From NCBI GenBank assembly GCA_950295325.1, contig OX485808.1:14138501-14202500 (forward strand): DNA of 64,000 bases, read 5' to 3'. The notes beneath the pieces are model-generated. The model ran no database searches. It was not told the origin of the DNA and worked only from the letters and a program-made list of their open reading frames with translations. The stretch comes from Polytrichum commune (Eukaryota; Streptophyta; Polytrichopsida; Polytrichales; Polytrichaceae). The position numbers and the translations under genes are program-made. Positions 47,247 to 59,943 of the stretch are shown here, piece by piece (the stretch's first letter is position 1; every line of letters starts with the position of its first letter).

Positions 47247-48779
47247 ACAAAGTTGGACAAGAGGCCTAATGTTGGGTTCCCAATGATGGTTATGAATTGG
47301 ACATGATCATGACCCTTGAAGTTGTGCAAGAACGAGGAGCCGTTAGATATTCTATTTAGAATTTTACATGGATATATATATATTCATTAATAAGCACGCC
47401 GATATGGTAAACCATGCTATGAGTTGGATAATCATGAGCAATGGATAAGCCTAGAAAGCAATAAACAACGTTCAGATATTGTCCTCTATGAAAGTTTAGT
47501 TACAATATATTTTGGATGGAATACCACCACTATTCATGCCATTCATTGTGTGCTATTCATAAGTTTTGTTTCCATGTCATTCATTGTGCCTTGCTATCAT
47601 TGGTTGGTATAACTTGATTTATGGATATTTATGGGACTTTTAAATTGACATACCTTACATTTTTCAACAACTCTTGTTTGTTTTGTGGGCCCCGAGGACA
47701 AAGATACATGATGCTTAAACTTTGACTTGGGATGCCAAAGTTTCCTGTTTCTTAAACTCGTTATGAGCGTCCTTACTTTATGTTGCTCTTGTCAAAGTGG
47801 CCAATACAATCACTACCGAGCTCATAGGAACTCAATCTTTTATCCCTAGAATAAGATGGGAGCATCCTTCCTTTTCTTTCTTTTTTCCTAACCTCCCTAC
47901 CCCGCAAATTTTTTCTACTTCAATTTATAGAGCTTCCAAGTCACATTCACATTGGACCACTTCTAAGTATTTTAGCTTAACGCCCATTCACATGGAAACT
48001 TTGCACGTCACAAGGGAGCCAATCGGATGTGAAGGTTCATGTTGCCTTTTGGAATGTAATGTTCTCTCTTTTTGAAGCTCAGGTTTATCAACTTTGTTGC
48101 TATTAGTGAAGCATACAAACTAGCAAAATTAGATTATATATGATAGGCAGAGTCATCAATTATTCAAACTTAAGTTGTGCTTTATTTTTTTACTCAAAAT
48201 GTCATTTTTTTACAAAGTAATGGGGTCTTATTAAAAATCTCTCATACATGAGGGAGAGAGGGAATTATTGCGTAAGAGTACACCTTTTAGCCATCCAACA
48301 ATTTACAGGCAGTCAATAAGCCGGTAGGTACGAAGTCGGGAGCTCCGGCCTCCTTGCCATATATCACCTACCCAACGGTATCTTAACTTACTAACCACAA
48401 GCTTTGCAACACCTACCTCAACCTTGGATACCCACACCTTAACCTCCGTAAAATCACCCTCCATAATGTCATTCCTTCTTTTATATCCCCAAACCCTAGG
48501 AAACGGATGTGCTCGGTTCAAGTCTCCCTCGTTGTTGTTACATTTCCCTCTCATCTATCATGGGTTTTGACATACCAAAGAATTCTAACCAACGCCGCAT
48601 ATATCACGTTGTTATCATTGTCATCATTGTAATGTTGACTTTGTGTGATACCCCTAATGTCACACATTACACTAAATTTTTATTATCACACATCCATGTT
48701 AACACTGCAGACCTCCTTAATATCATGTGCACTTTGGTTGCCACAAGCGTGATATCAAGGAGGTTAGAATGTGTATGAC
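47247..48779. other. 3' flank of the P450 gene and gene-free DNA
   Basis: The first 60 bases are an in-frame imperfect copy of the end of exon 9. A TATATATATA word and AT-rich text follow at 47370-47390, a likely 3' untranslated region. The stretch 47560-47620 shares TCATTGTGCCTTGCTATCATTGGTT-type text with 61455-61480. No other gene is seen. Confidence 0.45.
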
Positions 48780-51560
48780 ATGAAATAAAATGAAGTTGAT
48801 TTAAGTTCGGGAAGCCAAAAGGCTAATGGAACTAAAAAGTACGCCCATGATGGTTTCAAATCGGCTAATTCCCTAAAATGGCAAAATGCGGTAGCCTCAG
48901 TGAGATAAGGTTGAGGCACCTATAACCGATAAAATAAGAGAGTTTGCATACGTTTATGAGTGAGGAATTTTTTTTCTTGCGAAGAGTATCTAATTCTAAG
49001 GAGAATAGAACATAATTAATTAAATTTCAAGAATATGGAAATTGCTACAAATTTGAAAGCGGTAAAGTTAGGGTAAGACATAGTTGAACTTTAGGTTAAC
49101 CCATAAGCACTCATCTATATTCTTCTATATTCTAATGCTTGAAATGAGGAACACGAGAGGATGGGTCGAGCATTCGGCGAAGCTCTGGTGCACAACACAA
49201 CCAGAGATTGGCTCGGGTTTATGATTGATCCCCGAGGATCCTCCATAAATATGCACATTGGTGTGTAGTGTCTGGATCAAATGGAAAATGTAATGTACAA
49301 TTAGATTTATGGTAGAATATAGCAGCAAAATTCTTCCATATCCAAACAGCTAACTCACTTGAAATTGCCGGCGGCTACGCTGGATTTCGAGATGTCCTCG
49401 AAGAGCAATCCAAAGAACCATCACATCTAGTTAATTTTCCTCTTGAATGGTATTGTTAAGACCTGTCTTCAACTGGTTCACCCAAAACTGAACAATCGGA
49501 GATAACTTGTGAAACAGGACTGTAACTCTGAGACGACTTATGCACTGACAGGTGAATGGGAGATGCGGGATAGTTAGCAAAAGAGGTAAAGAAGAGCATT
49601 CACAGGTTTTCAATTGGAAGAAAATTGGTCAACTCTCTATGAACCAAAGCAATCTCCAGCTACCATCCACAATCGATCACATTTGAAGAATTTGACAACC
49701 ACAATCTATTGGATCACATCCCTAACTCTTGCCCTTCTGCAATACACCGCCGAAGGACATCCTGACCTCATTTCGAACCCAATCACCTGAGGACCTTACG
49801 TAACGCCAAATCTAAGATCATGACCAATGTAATTCTCAATGTGAAGAACCATCGTACGGAGACATCGTCATATCATCAGGCCTCCTACTATAATTTCAAA
49901 ACACGACGGCAACTGCAAAACCGCATGAATCAAGTGCTTATTCACTGACACGAGACTGAGGTGAGGGAGAGACGAGCAAGAATACATTGAGATAACAATG
50001 ACAAATTTGGGTTTTCTTGTCAAAAGAAGAAATACTTCATTTCGTATCCAAGTACGTCGCCCGGCCATCAGAGGCATCCCTCTGTGGCCCTGCACATATT
50101 AAGTTGGCTGCTTGAGTGGAGAGAGAGTCAGAGTACCGAAGGCAAAAAGCTACAACCAAGCCGGCCAAATCCAAAACTGAACTCATCAATCCAAGCACAT
50201 GATGCTTCTGTGGAGTGCTCGCTTACTAACTAATCCTCATTCCAGCACAGATAGGAGCGGCGGTCATTTTGAGTAATGAGATTCTCCAGAGACCTGTTGC
50301 CTCCATCATTGAACCAGTTCCTGAACTCCTGTTATTGTGCCTTTGCAATTTCTCGCTTATTAGACCTTATCGCCGCATTCAGTAGCCTCCAGACCTCTGC
50401 TCTGTCAAAATTGTGACCCGGTATGGACGCGTACTGCTGTACATCGTCTCCGAAACTTGCCCCTTTCTGCAGCTGCACTGGCGAATGAGGAAATCCACGT
50501 CCTCCATGTCCACAGGCCCGTTCATTGACCAAACCTAGCATCAGAGAACTTCACAAATGCATCACTCTGCCCTTCGAGTTGCTGACAATAGAAGTTGTCG
50601 CTCAAACAGGGGACGCATCCAAATTGCATAACCTGTGGTGCATGCACTCCTCCCCTCATTTAAAGTAGGATCTCTCATCCTTGGATGCATTCCTCACTTC
50701 AGCTGCTGTTGTAGTGCCACGATGTGCTTCGTCGAAATGACATAGAGCGCGCACCGGAGCGCACCATGGAAGCCACGGCCTGCATCACGGACCTGGCTAT
50801 GGCCGCCTTCACTTGCCCGCGCCTTGGCGCTGCCTTCCTTGGCCTCATCGTGTTGCCGTTCACTGCAACGTGTCCCACTGCCATCGCTCTGCGTTGAGAT
50901 TGCGAAGAGAAGATGAACAAGAAGGCTTAAGCGGAGCTCCAAACGAGATACAGAGAAGGAATTTGCAATAGCAGAAGTAAGAAGGAAGAGCTTGCGAAGT
51001 TGAGCAAGTCGTGTAGTGGAGATTTCGGAGAGAAGATGGTGTGGGAGAATTCTGATCTGGGGGTAGGTGAGCTATGGAATGAATCGGTATACCGGCAGCA
51101 GAGACTTATAGGAGGTTGAAACATTCCCAACATGAGATCAGGTCGACCAATTCTTCATCATCTTCTTCTTGTGGAATCTGGGCGGTCCCACCCCGGCTGG
51201 CGGTATTTCAGTCAAGACTTGTTGTTGACTCCACCTCCATGGATCGTAGCTAGGACTGGCGGCAGGGGGGGGGGGGCAGGCATGGACGATGGCGTGGCGT
51301 CCAAGCTCCCAGCCGATCGATCGATCGATCCGCTCACGTGTTATGCTCAGGAGTAATTAGGGTTAAAGAAATCTAGTGAAGTTGGGGGAGCTTCCCCAGA
51401 GCTTTCCAGTTATGTCCCCGTGCAGGGGAGCCCGCCTGTTTTGGTGAGCTCATCGCCATGTGCTTGTATATAATGACGATGCTCCCTCCAACAAAGATCT
51501 CTTGTTTACCCCTTCCCCCCCCCCCCCCCCCCCTTTATACGAAGGCATGTGGGTGTTATG
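48780..51560 (+). repeat. partial copy 3 of the 5-kb repeat
   Basis: The run 48780-48930 matches 17806-17945 of copy 1 (GGAAGCCAAAAGGCT-type words). Between 48930 and 49265 the match is lost. From 49268 to about 51510 it follows copy 2 (25025-27245) nearly base for base, then ends in a C-rich run at 51515-51533. The copy lies about 22 kb from the array. Short frames are shared with copy 2, including ..EVWRLLNAAIRSNKREIAKAQ on the minus strand (50332-50541). Confidence 0.8.
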
Positions 51561-52210
51561 CGGTTTGGTTTTCATTGTTCTCCATCTTCTACAGATTATT
51601 ATTGCGCAACCGTGAAGTTTGTGTTGCGTTGGCAAATCTTCAATGGAGTATCATTAACAATCGGATCTCTATGTATTTCAAGTATGGATATCAAAAGTGC
51701 ATGTTTGTTGATTCTTTATTGGATACACAGGTCCTCCCAATTGTGTTCACTATTGAGTGTGGAGTAGTTAATCAAATTTGAAGACTTAGGCCTGTATCCT
51801 TTCAATATTCATTTTTTTGGTGTTTGTTCGTTGATCCTCACCTAACTACACACCAATCAAATATAGGTGTATGATTTAGAAAAGTAATTGAATACCACTC
51901 ACATACCTTGATGGTGATGCTCCCTGCAAAAAAAGTCTATGGGTAGCCCCCCTCCCCTAAATTGCCTTGCACTAGAATACACGGGTAATGCTAAACTAGT
52001 TTATTATGTTCTCCATCTTCTATAGATCATATTCGAATAACAAAACTTGTGTTGCATTGAATGACTGCTTAGGTCCTCTCCCCCCCCCCCCTTCCCAAAT
52101 TGTGTTGATATTGAGTCTATAGTAGTTAATCAAATTTAAGGATATGGTCCAATCTCTTTGTGGCATGTGTTTCTTGCATGCCCATTCTTAGATCTACACC
52201 CAACCACAAA
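51515..52210 (+). repeat. C-rich tract and imperfect direct duplication
   Basis: C runs stand at 51515-51533 and 52080-52092. The text TTCTCCATCTTCTA.AGAT and then AATTGTGTT..TATTGAGT and GTAGTTAATCAAATTT occurs at 51578-51780 and again at 52011-52140. A related piece is at 22490-22560. There is no gene. Confidence 0.55.
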
Positions 52211-53119
52211 TCGCTCAAACATAATACTTGTCTAATCAAGAAAAAATATTGATTTAGGTCCGTTCACCTTGATTGGGAGTTTGAAGAAAGAGCTCCTTCT
52301 CATTGCCGGAAAAAGGGCCTCCTTAGTGACCCTCGTTTGTTCAAGTCCACTTTTACACTTGGGCTTTCATTTTGAGATCATGAACTTTTCACCATGCTAG
52401 CAACAGTCCCTTGATGGGTCCCATGTGAAACATCTACGACAAAATCTCAGTCGTTTTTGACAAGCCTCGTAGTCAAAATCCTAAGCTACCTCATGGACAA
52501 TCAGTTATGAATGTCGGGATTCTCATGAGGCTCTCATTTTGTAGGCCCCAAGCCAATGAACTTTTGAAGGATGCTTTGGCTTGTCATTAATTCTTTCTTT
52601 ATTTAGTGCCAATGCCCCATATCCCTCCCTTTTTACATGTGACTTCTTCAAATATGACTACTTTACACGTGCTCAAAGTATCAAGAGCTTGCAGCTTTCA
52701 ATAGTTGTGATTTGGATGAAAACTTGCAAAATGCCAAGTACCCAACTCCTAAAAATTGAAGGTCTGAGCTCTAAGCTTGAGTTTGGTGTTAAAAATTGGG
52801 CCTTAGATAACATCTCATCACCGGGCCATGGAGGTTAGTTGAATTCCAGCAGCACAGCATCTGAACGGTCGAAACACACTTTGTTCGATTTCCTTCACTT
52901 GAAGTGTACTCATTAGGGTTATCGTTTAGGTTTTAAAGACATCCCTCACTCTTTGTTTTCGAGGGGCTCTATATAAAGTTCACATCAAAAGATATTGTTG
53001 GAAACAGTGATCCCGCTGTTGCTTTGCAGAACATGGTGGATAGATAGAAACTCCGGTCCCTTTTTAACAAGGGGTTTTAACAAGGGGTTAACATGGTGGA
53101 TATTCATATGTGAGGCTTA
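52211..53119. other. gene-free DNA with an isolated TATA-type word
   Basis: CTATATAAAG at about 52969 resembles a core promoter, but no convincing gene follows. The word ATAGATAGAAACTCCGGTCCC (53039) also occurs at 42821 in P450 intron 2, so the segment carries a piece of that repeat. Confidence 0.4.
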
Positions 53120-53121
53120 TA

Positions 53122-53244
53122 CTCCCTCTGTCCCAAAATTATTGTCCTACTCCCCAAAGTTTAAAATCCCAAAATGTTTGCCTGACAAACATTTTGGGAT
53201 ATTAAACTCTGGGGAGTAGGACAATAATTTTGGGACGGAGGGAG
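53122..53244 (+). mobile_element. Stowaway MITE
   Basis: This 123-bp element is an almost perfect palindrome. It begins CTCCCTCTGTCCCAAAATTA and ends with the inverse, GACGGAGGGAG, and is flanked by TA at 53120-53121 and 53245-53246. These are the ends and target site of plant Stowaway elements (Tc1/mariner type). The arms match almost to the centre, near 53172, so the copy is very short and probably young or well kept. Confidence 0.95.
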
Positions 53245-53256
53245 TACTACACTTCA

Positions 53257-53607
53257 TATGGTATTTAGTGTCACCGATTCTAGTTGTCTTGCTTAATGCT
53301 AATCGTTAACCGCAGTATAGTGTCACCAACACTAAATGTTAACCCAACATTGTTTGCCATTCTTTGTAAATGTTTTAGGGGACTATAGATTTAGAGTGTT
53401 GCAATTACTGTCACTTATTAAGTGATTTTTCATCCAAATTTCAGTCGTCCATGACAACATTTCATTACAAGTTGCGGACAAGAGAAGGTAGGGTTTCAAC
53501 CAATGGATGAACTCATCCATCATCCATTACAGTATTTGTAAACTTATTCATCAGAAGCATCATCCGAAAAGTTGCCATATGACACTCAATATCATATTTA
53601 GTGTAGC
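53257..53607 (-). repeat. inverted copy of the repeat at 2867-3226
   Basis: The reverse complement carries the same order of words (CATATTTAGTGT, GATGATGGATGAGTTCATCC, CTTCTCTTGT, GCAACACT, AACATTTAGTGTTGGTGAC). The Stowaway lies 12 bases outside its left end. No coding frame is seen. Confidence 0.65.
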
Positions 53608-53656
53608 TTTTGGGGGAGTTCAATAATGTGTCTAAAGTTGTACTACTCTCTATTCT

Positions 53657-55980
53657 GTGCAGAGTCCAATACAACGTAGATATTTGAAAAAGGGACCGAA
53701 CTTCAAGTACGCGAAAAAGGAACACTATGATCAAGGTCACCTAGTGCTACAAATATCTATGCACCTCGATAATTTTGTGCTTTGTTACCACAATATTATT
53801 AAGTCATGTGAGTTTGTTCATGTGGGCCCTGATAATATAAACATGGGATGCCCCAACCTAATGCAGATTCAGACCTACTATGAGTCTCCTTGCATTAAGT
53901 TGGGGCATTCTATGGTTATATTCAAGGTCCACATGAACGAATGCACACTGCTTATTTAATAAATGTCATGACATCAAATGAGAGGACTTTCAATTTGTTT
54001 TTGTTGCATGATGAGTAAGATATGTGAGCCTAACGTGGTCACTCTCCTTATTTGGACACTTGCATTTGAGTGATATATGACGAGGCTTGTAGTTGAGAAC
54101 GGCCACCAAAAAGACATGTGCTACAAGAGATTGGACTATGTACTTTAAATAGTACACAAATTGTTCTCCTTAGTTTTAATAACGAGCAAATTTGGAAAGT
54201 CGTGCCTATGACATGGTCGTGTGAAGAGAAAGAGGATCTTCCCTTTAAATTTTTACAAATTCTGTAACTATATTATGATTCTCAAACTACAAATGACAAC
54301 CTTTGTGATATGCAATTGCTTATCAATAAGACACTTCCTAAGCCAGTCACTACTAGCACATGCATGAGACTTGAGCAACATGTTAGGTGTTGGGTTTTTT
54401 TGCAATTCTTCCATAATAGTAGGTTTACATAATTTTCAAAAACACAAAGTAGGAAGTACCTACAATTGATAGGGTTATGGGTTTTAGGTTTAGGGTTTAG
54501 GGTTGAGAGACTTTTAGGATCTTCAATAGGATATGTGCATGGGTCTTGCTATCCTAGATCTTGGATTGGCCTATGCAAGACTAGCTTGGCCCGCCCCTTC
54601 TAGTAGGGCACGGTAGAAAGTCGGTTTTGAATAGCCACTTCACACGATCATGTCATAGGCACATTCAAGTCCTAAGTCCCAAGGATGTCTACCTGGCAAC
54701 ACTTTTTGGAGGCGGGGTTTGGGAATTGCGTTAAGAGTTGAGTCATTCAAAAAGCTAATGCCAACTCTCAACTAATAATCAAGATCCGACTTTAGTGATA
54801 ATTAGCCATATTTTAATGAAAAAAATAAATGCATGTAAAATTTGAAATTAATCTTACATGTTGAAAGAGAAGAAGAAAAATGAAGAAATGCCCATCACAT
54901 GGAAAGGAAGGAAAAAATCAACCCATCAAAAGATTGGTCCTCTCAACCATCACCCATCAACCATATCCCATAACTATGGGCAAACAATGTTGTGTCCCAT
55001 AATATATATGCCACACTTCGATTTCATAGTGACTTAGTGGATACAAGTCAACTACTACACTTGTACATGACACCTAAATAAACCCAATTCGAGTTTATGT
55101 TGAGTTTTCGATGTGAATGTCATCACAAACATGAGTTGAACATCAATTTTGCAAAATTTGATGTTGTGTGCAAGGGAGCTTAAATATTGGTAATACTATC
55201 CAGGGGTGGAGGTCGAAGGTTTCATTAAAGAGTCTAAGAGTAGACTTGAGCTAATTGAAAATTGCAACAATTCCCATAAACTAAGACCCACTCATGTTTC
55301 CAAAAGCAATAGCAGATCTCAATGACAATACATTGTCCATCCTACGTTTATAGGAACAAATGCTAATTAAATAATGTCATAGATTAACAACTTGTGAGGT
55401 CAGTTATAATTTGGTGTAAATTTGAGTGTTTGAAAGCAATTGGTAGAGGGGTGACTAAAGAGGAGGGTGGCTAAGAAGGTCAATGACTTTTGCACCTACA
55501 CCCTACAATCAAATTAGATGTGGGCTACCACAAGCTGCCACCAAGATAAACCATAATGATGAGAGATAATATGTGCGTAGAAAAACAAATTACATGATCC
55601 TTAAAGGAGCAACTATGAATCACGTAAAAGTTACGGTTATAGTTTGGTGTCAAACGGGTGTTTAGAAGCAACTACTGAAGGCTAGCGGGGTTGGCTCAAA
55701 GGTTAGTAATCATTGTATCTTGCACCCTACAAATAAATTTGATGGGGACTACTATCAAGCCACTGAATTGGTTTTCAATCAGCTAAAATGTCATCATCTA
55801 TACGATTATGGTTCAAACTTGACCTGCGACGAACTCTTGTTGAAGAATTCATGCTCGATGGTTGTTCCAGAACTCTGGCCACAATACACGTGCAAATCAT
55901 AGCACATGATTTGTGAAATGCTTGTGACATCCACGAAGTTCTATTCTAATTTAGTGACTTTGTTGGTTTCTAATCCTCAT
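53657..55980. other. gene-free DNA with a telomere-type word
   Basis: A 100-residue frame at 53657-53959 follows an acceptor-like TGTGCAG but has no ATG at its head and no motif. GGTTTAGGGTTTAGGGTT stands at about 54488-54505, and 54505-54650 is the copy of the repeat at 13072-13225. The rest is AT-rich. Confidence 0.4.
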
Positions 55981-57214
55981 TCTACGAAGAGCGAACATTG
56001 AGAGGTGCCCCCACGGGTGGTGGTGACCCCATGTGGTGCCTTTTTCTTGATTCGACTGCGGTAACAAAATGTGATGATCATGTGAGTACCACCGTCCGGG
56101 ATAGAAGTGGAGAACATGAGTTGGAAGGCAGTATTCGAGTCATGGCACAACATGAGGAGTTGGAGAGCTCTTACTTCAGACCAAACATCATAAGAAGAAG
56201 CTCAAACTTCTCTACACTCCTATGTGCGGGGAAAACCGACGGCTAGTTCATTATCAGCCGATGGATTTTCTCTCATGGCCGGTCCAAATTTCCAACCATC
56301 GGATGGCAATCCGACTGTAATTTCAATCCTCCGGCAATTAGCCGATGGACTAGAAAATGTCCCGGAAATGTAGCCGATTCTTCTTGTGAGTTACTAGATT
56401 TCAACCGGAAGTATCCAAAGCGCTATTTGTCTGGGGCATATGATGATGCACTTGAGGAAGTACCCTAAACCTTAAACTTTTTGAATTATGCAACCTTTTC
56501 ATGACCAAATCCAATTGCTTCTATGAAGAATTGGGGGACCCTTGGCCTTCAAGCGGTGAAGGCATTGCTAGGTTCAATTCCTGCCAAGGATATTAACTCT
56601 TCAAATTTAAAGTTTTGAACATGCCTTTCTTTTCACTTACTCAAGATTTTGTACTAAGAAATGATTTCTAATAACTTTTCATACATTTTTTAAACAATTA
56701 GTGCCGATATGAATTCCATTTAATCGGATATTGGCCAATGAAAATATAGGCAATTGGCCGATTGATTTTACAAAAGACCGGCTGTTGCCAATGTAAATTG
56801 GAAAAAATCCGACCCTTCGTAGCAACTACCGTCAATTAGCCACTAAGGCTTCAAAAACTTCCCGAACTCTGCTACACTCCACCTTGGAAAAGAACACGGA
56901 TCGATCTTCAACGTTGTATGAAAAATCAAGGTTTTGTCCACCCATCGTTCGAAAGATAGTCCGTCACATGAAACGAAGGCGGACCCGTCCCAAAGGAGCA
57001 TGGGCCACCCCCACCACCACCCGTGTTTCCAAAAGAGCACATGGGAGAAGAGAAGAGAAGAGGAGAGAGGAATGGTGACGTTGGGCTCCTGAGAGGTGTC
57101 AGACTCCAATGAAGCACGTGACCATGAAGTACACTAATAACTTACACAAGCCTAGCATTGAGTTAGAGGACCGAGTCACGATGAACTGGTGATGCAGATC
57201 GATCATGTGGTGAT
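55981..57214. other. gene-free DNA with CCGAT-type and tRNA-like words
   Basis: A frame at 55998-56246 has no ATG support. Around 56230-56420 and 56700-56840 CCGATGG/CCGATT words recur, suggesting a degraded element. At 56571-56584 TAGGTTCAATTCCT resembles a B box with CTTCAAGCGGTGAAGGC upstream, a second possible SINE fragment. GA-rich repeats are at 57040-57072. Confidence 0.4.
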
Positions 57215-57216
57215 GA

Positions 57217-57241
57217 ATGGGCTGGGCTGGGCTGGGCTGGG
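57217..57241 (+). repeat. CTGGG pentanucleotide microsatellite
   Basis: Five nearly perfect GGGCT/CTGGG repeats in a row. A C run (57316-57325) lies about 75 bases further on. Confidence 0.9.
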
Positions 57242-57928
57242 CCACCATGTGACCTATTATCATCACCACTGTCGCACTCTCGCATCAGCACATGTTATAG
57301 GTGTAGTGTACTAGTGCCCCCCCCCACCCACCTGGCTTTACCAAATAACCAACGTCTTTTCTAAAAACCGGGTAAAGCTTCCTCGGTTCTAGGGGAGGCA
57401 TCCGGCTATCCCCAATGCACCTGCAAGAACTTGCTCCGGAGATTTTTTAGTAGGTTTTAGTTCAGTAGCTTTCACACATGGTCATGGTTTTATCTACCAA
57501 GCGATGAAGGTTGGATTAGTTTTTGTCCCATCCCCAAGTTCCATACTACTCGCTTATCTTACCATCGATTTTTTTGTTAATGGGGCTCCTTGTGCCCTGG
57601 CAGCTAAGACTAAAAAGCAACCAATGACAAGGGCGGGGGGCGACACTTTTAAAGGTATGATATTCTTGCCTCATGTCTAGGTACCGATGGGAGGGTTGGT
57701 GCTTGAGGCTTAAAACCTCCACTTTTAAGCCATGCCACATCACTTGCCAACTAGTCTCGGCACTAGATAATGTCGATGGGCTGAAGGCCGTGCCTTTAGA
57801 ACCAACTTTTAGGCTTAGCTAAAGTCGGGTGGGGAGGGGGCATAAGTTATTGATGAGTGACTTGGCTGACTGCACGGTGTTCCCGAATGCTCAAGGGAGC
57901 AGGTAAGGACACCGATGCATCGATCGTT

Positions 57929-58620
57929 GGGGAGATTTTAGGGCATCATCGGTTGAGATCCTAGTGTGTGCAAGTCCAGCCTGAGCCGGTTACATGTTGA
58001 TGACATCCTCCGGTTTTCCTTTACTAAATTGGGGTATATTTTGTAAATTCCTCTAAACCGATCGGTAATTATCCTGCAGTCTTGATGAACTTCAACCAGT
58101 TAGTTCTTTCTCAAACTCAACCGGTTCATCTGTAACTAACTTACAGATGAAAATTACCGCTTAGGTGCAGTTGCACCGGTTGAGTTTGAGAAACCGGCGG
58201 TTGAGGTTCAACACTTTGGGAAAATTGTCCATCGGTTTAGAAGAATCTGTGGAACATACCCTTAATTAATAAAGAAAAACCGAAAGATGTCAACATGTAA
58301 CCGGTTGGGATTGGACACACAAGCATCCCAAGCAGTGCCCGGGAAGTGTTTGGGAATGCATAGTGACCGGTCGAGATGCTAGTGATTCTAAATCCAGCCG
58401 GTTGGTTACATGTTGACATAATCTTCCGGGTTTGCTTTATTCATTCATTTGAGGTATATTCTTGTATAGATTCCTCTATAAAATGATCGGTAATTCTCCT
58501 TCCTACAGTCTCCAACTTCAACCGGTTATTTCTCAAACACAACTGGTTATATCATCTGTAACTAATTGCCGGTTCTCCCCGGACAGTGATCCCGAGAAAT
58601 TATGCCCAAAAATCTCCCTG
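57929..58620. repeat. foldback repeat: inverted pair plus a third direct copy
   Basis: The arm 57963-58126 is inverted at 58177-58322: both contain GCCGGTTACATGTTGA / TCAACATGTAACCGGTT, CTCTAAACCGAT / ATCGGTTTAGA and CTCAAACTCAACCGGT / ACCGGTTGAGTTTGAG. The 50-base centre itself folds (CATCTGTAA / TTACAGATG). A third copy, in the first orientation, follows at 58345-58600. The whole is framed by GGAGATTTTAGGGCAT at 57931 and its inverse ATGCCCAAAAATCTCC at 58602. A related single piece is at 12113-12328. AACCGGTT words recur through it. No coding frame is present. Confidence 0.85.
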
Positions 58621-58621
58621 G

Positions 58622-59616
58622 ACACTGATTGAGGTACAACATGTCCAACCTTGAGTAGTATTTGTCCCAATGTCCCCTTGTCCAGTGGGCATCGGGTCAT
58701 TGGCATTACGAACGGACACTTTATTCACGCCGGCCCCTTGCTTGAAAGGGGTTGGAGTTTCTATATGTCCAACCTTTCTAACGTCACCGGTCCGTTGGAA
58801 AGGGTTTGAAAGGGCAATTGCTAGATATTTGATGAAGAAGAGAGAGAGAGGGGGGGGGGGATTATCACACATGAGCGTATTTCTTATTCATCCAACATAA
58901 AACTCTCGAAATGGTATGCATCTCAAATGTTGATATTTTTAGTCGATTTGACGTTGGAGTCGGCTTTGTAAACATAAAAAACACAATGCAAGCAACTTAT
59001 ACATCCGAGGAGTAGAGGGTGCCGTCATAATCCGTCCCGCTTCTAGTACACCGATTATCCCAATTAGTAATTGTTACTCTTTGAAGTTACGTAGTGCTAC
59101 AACTATTTAATGAGAATGCAATATTTGTACCAAGCAATGTCATTTATGTCATGTGATGTTCGAACAACCTATTGAACCACTGTTAGTAAAACATTGAACT
59201 CATGTGTAAGACGTTATCGTCATGTGGTAACTCCGAATAGGTACACGCGCTAATTGGGATAACCAGTGCAGTTGATTAGTTACATAATTCCCATATTGTT
59301 ACGTTATATTGTAAGACCGTGTTTGTTATAGCATATTGTTTTTCCCAGTGTTCCAGATTGAAGTCTTCAATGCCCTTCAAACGCAATTCGACCCTTCCAA
59401 ATATACCTCTCTCAAAAAAAGCCTTCATAACATTACCCCAAATTGAAAATGAAGACGTCACTTGAAGTCTTCAATATAATATGCCCGTCAAGCACTGATC
59501 ATACGAAAATATATCCAAGTTGCAGATGTCGACCGAGATGCTGCGAACTTTTCAGGACATGGTTTGTGCACGTGATTGGGGATTTGGATTGGGGCCTGGC
59601 CTCCTTCTTCTTATTT
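58622..59616. other. repeat fragment and gene-free DNA
   Basis: The run 58622-58770 is the inverted relative of 42775-42965 in P450 intron 2. A GA/G-rich tract lies at 58840-58860. No gene is seen in the remainder. Confidence 0.45.
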
Positions 59617-59619
59617 TTA

Positions 59620-59940
59620 GGGTCGCTTTACACTAGGAGTCAAGGCCGTGAAATCTCGGGGCCAACTTAACCAATATTTGAGTTCTTTTGAAGCTCGAGC
59701 CGGCCTCAAGTTTGTGTACTCGTTGGCCCCAAGGCCCTTTGTTGCCCCCCCAATCCATGAGGGTTCTTTTTGTGCCTTTGGGGCCATCTCAAGGCCAACA
59801 TTTCATAGATTAAAATATTCAATTAATTGTTGGCCTTGACTCGTAGTCTAAAGCTCTTCGGGTTGGCCTTTAGCTCTCAACCAATAGGATCGTGAGATTT
59901 CCCTCAGCCCTTGGCCTTGACTCCTAGTGTAAAGTGGGCC
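59620..59940 (+). mobile_element. Tourist-like (PIF/Harbinger) MITE
   Basis: The element is 321 bp and its ends are inverted: GGGTCGCTTTACACTAGGAG and, read from the right, GGCCCACTTTACACTAGGAG, both followed by TCAAGGCC. TTA flanks it at 59617-59619 and 59941-59943. A TTA target and GG-start terminal repeat are typical of PIF/Harbinger MITEs. The inside is rich in TTGGCC words and non-coding. Confidence 0.88.
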
Positions 59941-59943
59941 TTA

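Noticed and set aside
53657-53959. 100-residue frame as an exon
   Set aside because: An acceptor-like word precedes it, but no ATG exon, donor or domain supports a gene.
54482-54505. Telomere or chromosome end
   Set aside because: Only two to three units, inside ordinary sequence on both sides; an internal telo-box at most.
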